Origin: Dechloromonas sp.
GTDB taxonomy: Bacteria; Pseudomonadota; Gammaproteobacteria; Burkholderiales; Rhodocyclaceae
Reading direction: 5' to 3'
DNA: 16,630 nucleotides
NCBI GenBank assembly: GCA_017302355.1
Contig: JAFLDQ010000068.1
Span: 1 to 16,630, forward strand
Part shown: piece after piece, positions 6,522 to 16,630 of the stretch
Layout: each line of letters begins with the position of its first letter
Position numbering within the stretch: the stretch's first letter is position 1
The notes under the pieces: generated by a model
The model's input: only the letters and a program-made list of their open reading frames with translations
Database searches by the model: none
What the model was told of the DNA's origin: nothing
Translations under genes and position numbers: made by a program

Positions 6522-6564
6522 GGCCAAAGCCGACCTTGGCCTCAGATATGGATTGGGGGACAAT
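6522..6564 (+). promoter_or_regulatory. Possible promoter and hairpin upstream of the DUF262 gene
   Basis: TTGGCC (6536-6541) and GACAAT (6559-6564) are 17 bases apart, each matching the sigma70 consensus at 4 of 6 bases. The -35 is the right arm of a perfect inverted repeat GGCCAA (6522-6527) / TTGGCC (6536-6541), which could be an operator. If used, the defence gene would have its own promoter and not depend on the toxin-antitoxin operon. Weak evidence. Confidence 0.35.
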
Positions 6565-6653
6565 CCGGTGCTTAGCCGACGCTCAATCGGCAATGGCATT
6601 ATGTGGATTTCATGGTCGCGACGTACCACGACCTGTTACAGGTAACGAAAATA

Positions 6654-8756
6654 ATGGAAAGACCGATCCCCCTCGAAAGTCTCTTCACGGAAAAGATATT
6701 CCGGATTCCTGACTACCAGCGCGGGTACGCTTGGCAGGAGGAACAGTTCCGGGCTTTCTGGGAAGACCTTGTGAACCTCCCGGAAGGAAGGTCGCATTAC
6801 ACCGGCGTCCTCACGCTCCGGAAAATACCCGATGCTTCCGTGACGAGGGATTCACGGGAGTTCTGGCTGGTGCAAGACCATTCATACAAGCTCTACCACG
6901 TCGTCGACGGACAGCAACGCCTCACGACGTTCGTGATCTTCGTGCAGGCATTCGCGGAGTTCTTCGCCAAGTTGCCAGAAAATGCCGGGAAAGCGCCTGG
7001 CGACGTGTTCGTGACAGACAGTCTCCGGCTTTCCGATCTGCATGAACGCTATCTCTTCAGGACGAATCCGAAGGGCGGATTCCGGACGTACATGTTCGGC
7101 TATACCGACGACAACCCGAGCCACGAGTACCTCCGCCACAGGATCCTCGGCGAAGGCGGCGGCGGCACCGTCCAGGAAACCTTCTATACGCTCAACCTGG
7201 GAGAGGCAAAGGAATACTTCTACAAGCAGTTGCAGAACCTGCATGGCATCTCTGGAACGGCCGGTTTGGCCGATTTGTACCGCAAGCTAACCAAACGCTT
7301 CTTGTTCAACGAATACGCCATCGACGACGATTTCGACGTGTTCGTGGCGTTCGAGACCATGAACAACCGCGGGAAGAAGCTTTCCGACCTGGAACTCCTG
7401 AAGAACCGCCTGATCTACCTGACCACCCTTTTCGGCGACGCGCTGATCGACGAGGCCGGACGTAGGGCGCTGAGGGACGACATAAACTCCGCCTGGAAGG
7501 AAACCTACCACCAGCTCGGCAGGAACAAGACGGCTCCCCTCAATGACGACGATTTCCTCCGTGCCCTCTGGATAGCATGCTTCAAGTACTCGAGGGACAC
7601 GGGACGCGATTACGCCCGATTCCTTCTGGACAAGCACTTCAACCCACGGAACGTCCACGAGACGCTCGAGATCGAAGTTCCCCTGCAAGCGGTAACGGAA
7701 CGCCGTGCGGACGATATCGAGGAGTACCAAGACGACCAGGAAGCTTGTGGTAACCCGGAGCCGATGGCCTCCAACCGTGACGGTAAGATCGGTTACGCAG
7801 ACGTACGCGGTTTCGTTTCAAGCCTCAAGGAGTCAGCTCCGCACTGGTTCGCGTCCTTCTACCCCGATATGGCGGATGGGTTGTCCGACGCGATCAAGGC
7901 GTCAGTCGACCGCCTCAACCGGATCGGGATGGGGTATTTTCGCCCTCTTGTCATGGTCGCTCTCAAGAAGAGTTTCGTCGAAGAGGAAAAATTGAAACTC
8001 TTCGATCGGATCGAACGATTCGTGTTTCTCGCCTTTCGTGTCGGCTCGGCACGCTCGAACTATCGAAGCAGCGAGTTCTACAACGCCGCCCGAGCCATGG
8101 ACCGCGACGAAACGACCATCGACGCGATTTCCGGACAGCTCGACGCGGCGCTTGCCTACGCCTTCAACGACGATGGATCCTTCCGGATCAACGAATTCCA
8201 CGGCATCTTGTTCAAGAAATTCAAGGAAGGAAGCGGCTATTACGGCTGGTCGGGCCTGAGATACCTGCTATTCGAATACGAACAGACCCTGCTCGACGCC
8301 AGCCGTCAGAGGAAGGTCTCCTGGGGCGACCTGCTGAAACCGGGCAGCGACAAGGTCTCGGTCGAGCACGTATATCCCCAGACCCCGACGGTGGAATGGG
8401 AGCAGGCCTTCATGGCCGTGCCCACAGAAATGCGGTCGCGGTACAACAGCACGCTCGGAAACCTGCTCCTTCTCTCCATGTCCATCAACGCCTCGCTGCA
8501 GAACGACTCCTTCGCATCCAAGAAGAAGCCGAAATTCGACGACGGCAAAAAGGTCCGGAACGGCTACGCAGACGGCTCGCACTCGGAGATCGAGGTAGCT
8601 CAAAACGACGATTGGGGTCCAGGCGAAATACGCGCACGCGGAACCAAGATCCTCAGGTTCATGGAATCGCGATGGGGTTTCCAATTCCGTGATGCTGACA
8701 GGGAAAAGCTACTGTTCCTCGACGATGGGGAAACGGGGCACCCAAACGTGAACTAA
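6654..8756 (+). CDS. DUF262-DUF1524 protein, GmrSD/SspE-like defence nuclease
   Basis: A 700-residue protein. The N-terminal DUF262 has FRIPDYQRGYAW (residues 16-27) and the motif DGQQRLTT (85-92), a ParB/Srx-like nucleotide-hydrolysing fold. The C-terminal DUF1524 has an HNH nuclease motif: EHVYPQ (His572), then LGNLLLL (Asn603) and NASLQNDSF-ASKKK (from Asn612). All key residues are present. This order is that of fused GmrSD type IV restriction enzymes, BrxU and SspE, which cut modified or foreign DNA in an NTP-dependent way. No ssp, dnd or brx genes are in view, so a stand-alone role is inferred. Start: ATG 6654 opens on family sequence (MERPIPLESLF), but only a weak AGGT precedes it; GTG 6603 and ATG 6612 are also in frame. 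The target modification cannot be read from sequence. Confidence 0.9.
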   Translation: MERPIPLESLFTEKIFRIPDYQRGYAWQEEQFRAFWEDLVNLPEGRSHYTGVLTLRKIPDASVTRDSREFWLVQDHSYKLYHVVDGQQRLTTFVIFVQAFAEFFAKLPENAGKAPGDVFVTDSLRLSDLHERYLFRTNPKGGFRTYMFGYTDDNPSHEYLRHRILGEGGGGTVQETFYTLNLGEAKEYFYKQLQNLHGISGTAGLADLYRKLTKRFLFNEYAIDDDFDVFVAFETMNNRGKKLSDLELLKNRLIYLTTLFGDALIDEAGRRALRDDINSAWKETYHQLGRNKTAPLNDDDFLRALWIACFKYSRDTGRDYARFLLDKHFNPRNVHETLEIEVPLQAVTERRADDIEEYQDDQEACGNPEPMASNRDGKIGYADVRGFVSSLKESAPHWFASFYPDMADGLSDAIKASVDRLNRIGMGYFRPLVMVALKKSFVEEEKLKLFDRIERFVFLAFRVGSARSNYRSSEFYNAARAMDRDETTIDAISGQLDAALAYAFNDDGSFRINEFHGILFKKFKEGSGYYGWSGLRYLLFEYEQTLLDASRQRKVSWGDLLKPGSDKVSVEHVYPQTPTVEWEQAFMAVPTEMRSRYNSTLGNLLLLSMSINASLQNDSFASKKKPKFDDGKKVRNGYADGSHSEIEVAQNDDWGPGEIRARGTKILRFMESRWGFQFRDADREKLLFLDDGETGHPNVN

Positions 8757-8974
8757 ATGTCTGCATCGCGATCTGACGCTGGCATTTCGGCTCCAGCCAG
8801 TCCGCCAACGACGGCAGCCCGTACCACACCGGTCATTCACCTTGGTTACATCCTGCGGCACCTTTGGCCGACCTGCTGACATTGAGCAGGCAAACCGAGC
8901 GATGCTGTGTCCAGAAGCCAGCCAGACAATCGTACATCGACGAACGATAGTAGCGGGCCGAAGCCGCGAAGCCC
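8757..8974. other. Intergenic stretch between the defence gene and yheS; no gene recognised
   Basis: 218 bases between two stop codons (DUF262 gene plus strand, yheS minus strand). No recognised family in either strand's short frames, no T-run hairpin and no tRNA. It marks the right edge of the accessory island. Confidence 0.5.
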
Positions 8975-10882
<1,908 letters not shown>

Positions 10883-10892
10883 GAGGCGGCCG

Positions 10893-10916
10893 ATTATAGT
10901 GGCGTGCTGCTAAAAT
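10893..10916. promoter_or_regulatory. Divergent -10 elements for yheS (minus) and the 10955 gene (plus)
   Basis: The complement of 10893-10898 is a perfect TATAAT, 10 bases from the yheS start, so any transcript would be nearly leaderless. On the plus strand TGC-TAAAAT (10908-10916) is an extended -10 that needs no good -35. Neither has a clear -35 box. The two transcripts would start within about 40 bases of each other and may compete. Confidence 0.45.
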
Positions 10917-10954
10917 CAGCGCACCTGATCCCCCTTCATCATGGTCGTTCCGTC

Positions 10955-11581
10955 ATGCCCCGAGGCCGCTTCTTCCCCGTTCGCTCATTGACCACCGTCT
11001 GCCTGTTTGTCGCCGGGCTGCCGGCCGGGGTTGCCTGGAGCGCCGACCAGGCGTCGGCGACCGCGCAGGAGGCCGATTGGGAGCAGCGCCTCGGCCGCGC
11101 CACGGAATTGCGGCGTTCCGCCGCGGCGCAAAACGCGGCAGCCGAGAAACTCCTGGAGGAGCAATCGGCGGGCTGCTACCGGAAGTTCCTGGTCAACCGT
11201 TGCCTGGACGAAGCCCAGGGCGACTACCTGGCAGCCATCAAGGACGCCCGGCGCCTCGACCACGAGGGCAAGGCGGTCGAGCGCCAGGTCAGGAAGGAAC
11301 AGTTCAGCGCGCGCGAGCTCAAGTGGGCGGCGGAAGTGCCCGAACGCGAGGCCCAGCTGCGGGCGCGCGCGGGGGAGACTGCCGCGGCGCGTGCGGAAAG
11401 CGAAGCGGCCGAGGCGGCGGCGCGCGCCAGCAAGGCGCGCCAGGCCGAGGAGGGCGCCCGGCGCAAGGCCGAGGAGGCCGAAGGCCAGCGCCGCAAACAG
11501 TCCGAGCATGACGCGCGGGTCGCCGCCAAGGTCGAAAAGGCGAATGCCAAGGCCGCCGCGAGTGCGCCCGCGAAACCCTGA
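10955..11581 (+). CDS. Secreted alanine-rich coiled-coil protein of unknown function
   Basis: 208 residues from ATG 10955. A signal peptide is visible: RGR and R in the first ten residues, hydrophobic core TTVCLFVAGLPAGVAW, likely cleavage after AWSA (residue 30). The mature part is nearly all helical and charged, rich in Ala, Glu, Arg and Lys. Residues 45-110 contain the only cysteines, GCYRKFLVNRCLDEA (Cys74 and Cys83), which could form a disulfide. Residues 125-195 are a long Glu/Ala/Arg/Lys coiled coil of TolA-like composition. I do not recognise a family. A periplasmic structural or scaffold role is a guess. No good ribosome binding site is seen. Convergent with mutY, 3 bases between stops. 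Confidence 0.75.
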   Translation: MPRGRFFPVRSLTTVCLFVAGLPAGVAWSADQASATAQEADWEQRLGRATELRRSAAAQNAAAEKLLEEQSAGCYRKFLVNRCLDEAQGDYLAAIKDARRLDHEGKAVERQVRKEQFSARELKWAAEVPEREAQLRARAGETAAARAESEAAEAAARASKARQAEEGARRKAEEAEGQRRKQSEHDARVAAKVEKANAKAAASAPAKP

Positions 11582-11584
11582 GCG

Positions 11585-12622
<1,038 letters not shown>

Positions 12623-12653
12623 TTCAGCCTCGACGCGCGCATGCGGAGCACGG

Positions 12654-12659
12654 ATAATA
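12654..12659 (-). promoter_or_regulatory. Possible -10 box for mutY
   Basis: The complement reads TATTAT, 31 bases upstream of the TTG start at 12622. No good -35 is seen. The AT patch GGATAATAAGG stands out in GC-rich surroundings; on the plus strand it also offers GATAAT (12653-12658) for the gene starting at 12685. If this is the mutY promoter, the longer GTG start at 12679 is ruled out because it lies upstream of transcription. Confidence 0.4.
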
Positions 12660-12684
12660 AGGCGTTTTTCGACTGGCACACCCG

Positions 12685-13176
12685 ATGATCGCGAATGACG
12701 ATGACAGCCGCGCCCTGCGCAACGCTCTGGGACGCTTCGCGACCGGGGTGACCATCGTCACGGCGATCGATCCGGACGGGCATCCGATCGGGCTGACGGT
12801 GAATTCGTTTTCGGCCGTCTCGCTCAATCCGCCGCTGGTGCTCTGGTGCCTCGACAACAGCTCGCACAACCTCGCCGCCTTCCGCCACGCCGGCCACCAT
12901 GCCATCAATGTTCTGGCGGCCGGCCAGCTCGATCTCTCCAACCGCTTTGCCACGTGGCCGGTCGACCGTTTCGCCGGATTGCCCTGGCATCCCGGCGCCG
13001 GCGGGGCGCCGCTGCTGCCCGGCTGCTGCGCCAGCTTCGAAGTCGCCAACACCGCCGCCCATCCCGGCGGCGACCACACCATCTTTGTCGGCCGTGTCGA
13101 AAGATTCAGCGAGGCCCCCGGAATGGCGCCGCTGCTGTTCCACGCGGGACAGTATCGCGCGTTGATGGAGGATTGA
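12685..13176 (+). CDS. Flavin reductase-like, FMN-binding split-barrel protein
   Basis: 163 residues with the flavin reductase domain across almost its whole length: LRNALGRFATGVTIVTA (residues 11-27), then GLTVNSFSAVSLNPPLVLWC (36-55), NVLAAGQLDLSNRFA (75-89), and the closing GDHTIFVGRVERF and GPYRAL-like end. These proteins bind FMN or FAD and use NAD(P)H to supply reduced flavin to partner monooxygenases (HpaC type) or act as flavoredoxins. The partner oxygenase is not in view, so the substrate pathway is unknown. ATG 12685 lies 62 bases from the mutY start on the other strand; no strong ribosome binding site. Its stop codon lies inside the -35 box of the tRNA-Gly promoter. Confidence 0.9.
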   Translation: MIANDDDSRALRNALGRFATGVTIVTAIDPDGHPIGLTVNSFSAVSLNPPLVLWCLDNSSHNLAAFRHAGHHAINVLAAGQLDLSNRFATWPVDRFAGLPWHPGAGGAPLLPGCCASFEVANTAAHPGGDHTIFVGRVERFSEAPGMAPLLFHAGQYRALMED

Positions 13177-13201
13177 ACGGAACGGCCGCTGCGCTTAGAA
13201 T
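13173..13201 (+). promoter_or_regulatory. Promoter of tRNA-Gly
   Basis: TTGAAC (13173-13178), a 17-base spacer and TAGAAT (13196-13201), the best sigma70-like promoter in the window. It is followed by a GC-rich discriminator and lies 18 bases before the tRNA. The -35 overlaps the TGA stop (13174-13176) of the flavin reductase gene. Confidence 0.7.
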
Positions 13202-13219
13202 GCGGACTTCAGCCCAAGA

Positions 13220-13293
13220 GCGGGCGTCGTATAATGGTAATACCCAAGCTTCCCAAGCTTGTGCCGTGAGTTCGATTCTCATCGCCCGCTCCA
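13220..13293 (+). tRNA. tRNA-Gly, anticodon CCC
   Basis: Folds as a full cloverleaf. Acceptor GCGGGCG (13220-13226) pairs with CGCCCGC (13283-13289). D arm GTAT/ATAC encloses AATGGTA. Anticodon arm CAAGC/GCTTG has loop TTCCCAA, anticodon CCC at 13252-13254. T arm GTGAG/CTCAT has loop TTCGATT. U73 is the discriminator and CCA is encoded (13291-13293). It reads GGG codons. The anticodon arm creates the tandem look AAGCTTCCCAAGCTT. 74 bases with a short variable loop. Confidence 0.97.
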
Positions 13294-13429
13294 CCTCTCC
13301 CCTTTCCGATGTATCGATCCCGCTGCCGAGCGTGACGCCGGCAATAACCCCGGCAATGAATGCGGCGGATCGCCGCGAGACTCGCGGCAGGCATCGGCGC
13401 GGCGCCGGTGTTCCGCTGCGGATTCGCTT

Positions 13430-13435
13430 TAGAAT
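13430..13435 (+). promoter_or_regulatory. Possible -10 box for plsB
   Basis: TAGAAT, 35 bases before the plsB start, within CGCTTTAGAATCTCC. It resembles the tRNA promoter's CGCTTAGAATGC, but no -35 is seen at the right distance. The rest of the tRNA-plsB gap (13294-13469) holds no recognised gene; a CGGATCGCCGCGAG stretch may fold weakly. Confidence 0.4.
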
Positions 13436-13469
13436 CTCCGGCGGGCCGTGCCGTGCGCTTGCATGAGAG

Positions 13470-15929
13470 GTGGTGAGAGGCTTGTTCGACATTTCCGGCT
13501 GGTTCGTTCCGTTGGCGCAGCGCCTGCTCTACGCGTGGGTGCGCACGACGGTATTCGCCGAGGCGGCCGCGGACATCGATCCGGCGCGCCCGGTGTGCTA
13601 CGTCCTGCAGGATCGCCATCTGTCGAACCTGCTGGTCCTTTTCGAGGAATCCCGGCGCGCCGGTCTGCCGCCGGCCGAGGCGCCTTTCGCACTCGGCGGC
13701 GTCCGGGCGAGGCGCTCGCTGTTCTTCCTCAACCGGCGCCACCACGGCTCGGAGCCGGGAGCGTCCCGCCTGCTGGCCGATCAGCTGCGGGCGGTGGTGG
13801 CGGAGCCGGCCCTCGACGTGCAGCTGGTGCCGGTGGTGGTGCTCTGGGGCCGCAGCCCCGACAAGCAAGAGTCGATCCTCAAGGCGCTGCTCGCCGAGAC
13901 CTGGCGCTCGCCGGGCCGGCTGCGCCAGTTTCTTGCGGTGCTGCTGCACGGGCGGCAGACGCTGGTGCGCTTCAACCGGCCACTGTCGTTGCGTGAACTG
14001 GTCCATCGCGGGGCCATCCCGCTCGACGCCGCGGCGGCCCAGCGCAAGGTGTCGCGCGTGCTGCGCGTGCATTTCCGGCGACAGCGGGAAATGGCCATCG
14101 GCCCCGACCTTTCGCACCGCAACACGCAGATCGAGATGCTGCTGGCCAGCGATCCGGTGCGCATCGCGATCGGCGAGGAGTCGACCCGGCTGGGAATCCC
14201 GCCGGGCGCGGCGCAGGCCAAGGCGAACCGGTTCGCGCTGGAGATCGCCTCCGATTACTCCTACGGCGTCGTGCGCGCGGCGGAGCTCCTGGTCGCCTGG
14301 CTGCTGGAACATCTCTACGACGGCGTCGAGGCGCACAACATCGCAACGCTGACCGACATCGCGCCGGGCAACGGAATCGTCTATGTGCCTTGCCACCGCA
14401 GCCATGTCGACTATCTCCTGCTCTCGTACCTGATTCTCCGCCATGGCCTGACGCCGCCGCACATCGCGGCCGGCATCAACCTGAACCTCCCTCTGGTGGG
14501 GCCGCTGTTGCGCCGCGGCGGCGCCTTCTTCTTGCGCCGCAGTTTCAAGGGCGAGCCGCTCTATGTGGCGGTCTTCGACGAGTATCTCCACCTGATGCTG
14601 GCGCGCGGCTTTCCCATCGAGTATTTCATCGAGGGCGGACGCAGCCGGACCGGCCGCACGCTGGCGCCGAAAGCCGGGATCCTCGGGATGACCATCCGCA
14701 GCTTCGTCCGCAGCCATGGCCGGCCGCTGGTCTTCGTCCCGGTCTATATCGGCTATGAACGGCTGATCGAGGGGCAGACCTATGTGCGCGAGCTGTCCGG
14801 GAGTCCGAAGCAGGGAGAGTCGCTGTGGAGCCTGCTGACGAGCGTGCGCAGCATTCGCCGTATCTATGGCAAGGTCCATGTGAACTTCGGCGATCCGCTG
14901 CCGCTGGCCGGATTCCTCGACGGGCAGCGCGCCGCCTGGCGTGCGGCGCGCGACGAAACGGACGGCGACTGGCTGCGCGTGGCGACGCGCGAGGCGGCCA
15001 GCGAACTCGCCACGCGGATCAACGCGGCGGCGGTGCTCAATCCGGTCAGCCTGATCGCCCTGGCGCTGCTGGCGACGCCCCGCTGCACCGCCGATGCGCT
15101 CGGCCTGCGGCGGATGATCGGGCACTTCCAGGCGCTCGATGCGGCAGCGCCCTATTCGCCGCAGCGTATCGCCTGCATTCTCGATCCGGTGCAGGTCGTT
15201 GCCCATGCCGAGCGCCTCGGCATCGTCGAGCAGATCCCCCATCCGTTCGGCAACCTCGTCCGCGTCGTCGACGCGCAGGTCCAGCAGCTCCCGTATTTCC
15301 GCAACAACGTTCTCCACCTGTTCGCGGTCCCCGCGCTGATCGCCTGCCTGCTCGGCAACAACCGCCGGCTCGATCTGCAGCGGCTGACCGACGCCGTGGC
15401 CGGCATCCACGGCATCCTGCGGCCCGCTCTTTTCCTGCGCTGGTCGGATGACGATCTGCTGCACGAGATCCAGCGCACCATCGGCATCCTCGCCGGGCGC
15501 GGCCTGCTGCGCCGTGCCGAAGCCAACGGCTGGCTGCTGGCGCCGGACACGAACAGCCAGGAGTTTCCCGAACTGCAGATGATCGGCGAGACCCTGCGAC
15601 CGATGCTCGGCCGCCACTTCCTGGCGTTGGCGCTGTTGCAGCAGCGCGGGTCGGGCAAGCTGACGCGAGCGGTGCTGGAGAAGGACTGCGTGCTGCTCGC
15701 CCAGCGCCTGGCGCTCCTGCATGGCTTCGGCGAGACCGAGACCGCCGACAAGTCGGATTTCGCCAGTCTCGTCGCCAGTCTGCTCGATGCCGAACTGCTC
15801 GCGGAAGACCGCGAAGGGCTGCTGCGCTTCGATGAGCATCTGCTGGAGCCGCTGACCTACGCCGAGCTGGTCTTGCCCGCGGACGCCCGCCAGTCGATCC
15901 GGCGGATCGCCGAGCAACCGGTGGCCTGA
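13470..15929 (+). CDS. plsB: Glycerol-3-phosphate 1-O-acyltransferase PlsB
   Basis: First step of phospholipid synthesis: transfers an acyl chain from acyl-ACP or acyl-CoA to position 1 of glycerol 3-phosphate at the inner membrane. 819 residues (E. coli 807). The four acyltransferase blocks are complete: I CHRSHVDYL with His309 and Asp314 (HX4D), II GGAFFLRR (350-357), III FIEGGRSRTGR (386-396), IV VPVYIGYE (423-430). The N-terminal 280 and C-terminal 350 residues are the usual helical extensions of long PlsB. The start is unsure: GTG 13470, GTG 13473 and TTG 13482 are all possible, and the AGAGG repeats overlap them. No frameshift was seen. Convergent with the chromate transporter gene, 24 bases apart. 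Confidence 0.95.
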   Translation: MVRGLFDISGWFVPLAQRLLYAWVRTTVFAEAAADIDPARPVCYVLQDRHLSNLLVLFEESRRAGLPPAEAPFALGGVRARRSLFFLNRRHHGSEPGASRLLADQLRAVVAEPALDVQLVPVVVLWGRSPDKQESILKALLAETWRSPGRLRQFLAVLLHGRQTLVRFNRPLSLRELVHRGAIPLDAAAAQRKVSRVLRVHFRRQREMAIGPDLSHRNTQIEMLLASDPVRIAIGEESTRLGIPPGAAQAKANRFALEIASDYSYGVVRAAELLVAWLLEHLYDGVEAHNIATLTDIAPGNGIVYVPCHRSHVDYLLLSYLILRHGLTPPHIAAGINLNLPLVGPLLRRGGAFFLRRSFKGEPLYVAVFDEYLHLMLARGFPIEYFIEGGRSRTGRTLAPKAGILGMTIRSFVRSHGRPLVFVPVYIGYERLIEGQTYVRELSGSPKQGESLWSLLTSVRSIRRIYGKVHVNFGDPLPLAGFLDGQRAAWRAARDETDGDWLRVATREAASELATRINAAAVLNPVSLIALALLATPRCTADALGLRRMIGHFQALDAAAPYSPQRIACILDPVQVVAHAERLGIVEQIPHPFGNLVRVVDAQVQQLPYFRNNVLHLFAVPALIACLLGNNRRLDLQRLTDAVAGIHGILRPALFLRWSDDDLLHEIQRTIGILAGRGLLRRAEANGWLLAPDTNSQEFPELQMIGETLRPMLGRHFLALALLQQRGSGKLTRAVLEKDCVLLAQRLALLHGFGETETADKSDFASLVASLLDAELLAEDREGLLRFDEHLLEPLTYAELVLPADARQSIRRIAEQPVA

Positions 15930-15953
15930 GGGCGGTTGCGGTCGACCCGCTGG

Positions 15954-16630
15954 CTAGGCGAGAAAGCGCGCGGCCAGCCCGAGGCCGGCGCAGGCCGCGA
16001 TGACGTGGATCACGTTGGCCTTGAAACGGAACAGCGTCACGGCAGCGCCCAGCGCAATGACCGCCGCCACGAAATCGGGAGCGCCGGAAAAGCCCGCTGG
16101 CCACAGCACGGGGTAGCCGAAGAAGACCGCCAGATTGACGATGACGCCGACGACGGCGGCCGTGATGGCCGTCAGCGGCGCGGTGAACTTGAGATCGCCG
16201 TGCGTGCTCTCGACCAGCGGCCCGCCGGCAAAAATGAACAGAAACGAGGGCAGGAAGGTGAACCAGGTGACCAGCACGGCGGCCAGCGCGCCGGCAAGAA
16301 GGAGGGCATCGGGTCCGAACGGCGCCTTGCCCCAGGCGCCGGCGAAGCCGACGAAGGCGACGATCATGATCAGCGGCCCCGGCGTCGATTCACCCAGCGC
16401 CAGGCCGTCGATCATCTGCGAACTGCTCAGCCAGCCGAATTCGCTGACGGCGCCCTGATGGATGTAGGGCAGCACCGCATAGGCGCCGCCGAAGCTGAGC
16501 AAAGCCGCCTTGGTGAAGAACCAGCCCATCTGCGTAAGGAGGTGATGCCAACCCAGGAGTGCGGCAAGCAGGCTCATCGGCAACGCCCACAGTACCGCGC
16601 CGACGGATGCGACCTTGAGCAGACGCCGGG
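15954..16630 (-). CDS. chrA: Chromate transporter ChrA, C-terminal half (runs off the right edge)
   Basis: CHR-family inner-membrane protein that exports chromate. About 225 residues are visible; the frame is open to the window edge. It contains one CHR domain: FTKAALLSFGGAYAVLPYI, then LALGESTPGPLIMIVAFVGF, followed by several hydrophobic helices to the end (VIHVIAACAGLGLAARFLA). TTG 16583 and ATG 16577 are not true starts: the codons before them continue sensibly (KVASVGAVLWALP) and resemble the linker between the two CHR halves of long ChrA, so this is probably the second half of a roughly 400-residue protein. Some CHR proteins may move other oxyanions; the substrate is by family only. Confidence 0.88.
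   Translation of the reverse strand, partial: RRLLKVASVGAVLWALPMSLLAALLGWHHLLTQMGWFFTKAALLSFGGAYAVLPYIHQGAVSEFGWLSSSQMIDGLALGESTPGPLIMIVAFVGFAGAWGKAPFGPDALLLAGALAAVLVTWFTFLPSFLFIFAGGPLVESTHGDLKFTAPLTAITAAVVGVIVNLAVFFGYPVLWPAGFSGAPDFVAAVIALGAAVTLFRFKANVIHVIAACAGLGLAARFLA

Noticed and set aside
13245..13261. AAGCTTCCCAAGCTT repeat as a possible recombination or operator site
   Set aside because: It is simply the anticodon stem and loop of tRNA-Gly(CCC).
13220..13293. tRNA-Gly as an integration site for an adjacent mobile element
   Set aside because: No integrase gene and no repeat of the tRNA 3' end was seen downstream; plsB follows directly.
13209..15917. 902-codon open frame on the minus strand opposite plsB
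   Set aside because: It is the antisense shadow of plsB: its sequence is Gln/Arg/Ala-rich without any domain, and it also runs across the tRNA gene. PlsB has all four catalytic blocks.

Overview
This is a GC-rich stretch of proteobacterial chromosome. The gene content (DUF4149-yhbY-rlmE head, thrH next to purU, PlsB, long-chain ChrA, YheS) fits a betaproteobacterium, perhaps of the Rhodocyclales. That placement is inference from gene families, not from a search.

Left end (1 to about 1965). The usual DUF4149 / yhbY / rlmE neighbourhood begins here, but rlmE stops matching its family after about 85 codons, at position 897-914. There the sequence turns into the 3' part of a PilZ-domain gene on the opposite strand. 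A receiver-TPR response regulator follows and breaks off near 1965, where the back half of an outer-membrane phospholipase A (pldA) begins. Four genes are thus broken at two points within about 1.1 kb. This part also looks less GC-rich than what follows. It is either a heavily rearranged locus or, more likely, an assembly chimera, and should not be read as a natural gene order without checking.

Middle (1966-5600). The pldA tail is convergent with a minus-strand run: thrH (phosphoserine phosphatase) -> purU (formyl-THF deformylase) -> a PAS-GGDEF diguanylate cyclase. thrH and purU are 10 bp apart with the purU ribosome binding site across the thrH stop, so they are probably one transcript. Both touch serine and one-carbon metabolism.

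Accessory island (about 5600-8970). A Phd-type antitoxin and a ParE/RelE-type toxin, with palindromes over the promoter, are followed by a 700-residue DUF262-DUF1524 protein. The latter is a GmrSD-like, SspE-like nuclease with complete DGQQR and HNH motifs and is a likely anti-phage defence gene. The island sits between housekeeping genes and looks lower in GC than they do. This is the most likely place for new biology.

Right end (8975-16630). Housekeeping genes: the ABC-F ATPase YheS, a secreted alanine-rich coiled-coil protein of unknown function, MutY, a flavin reductase-like protein, tRNA-Gly(CCC) with a clear promoter, the acyltransferase PlsB, and the C-terminal half of a chromate transporter running off the right edge.
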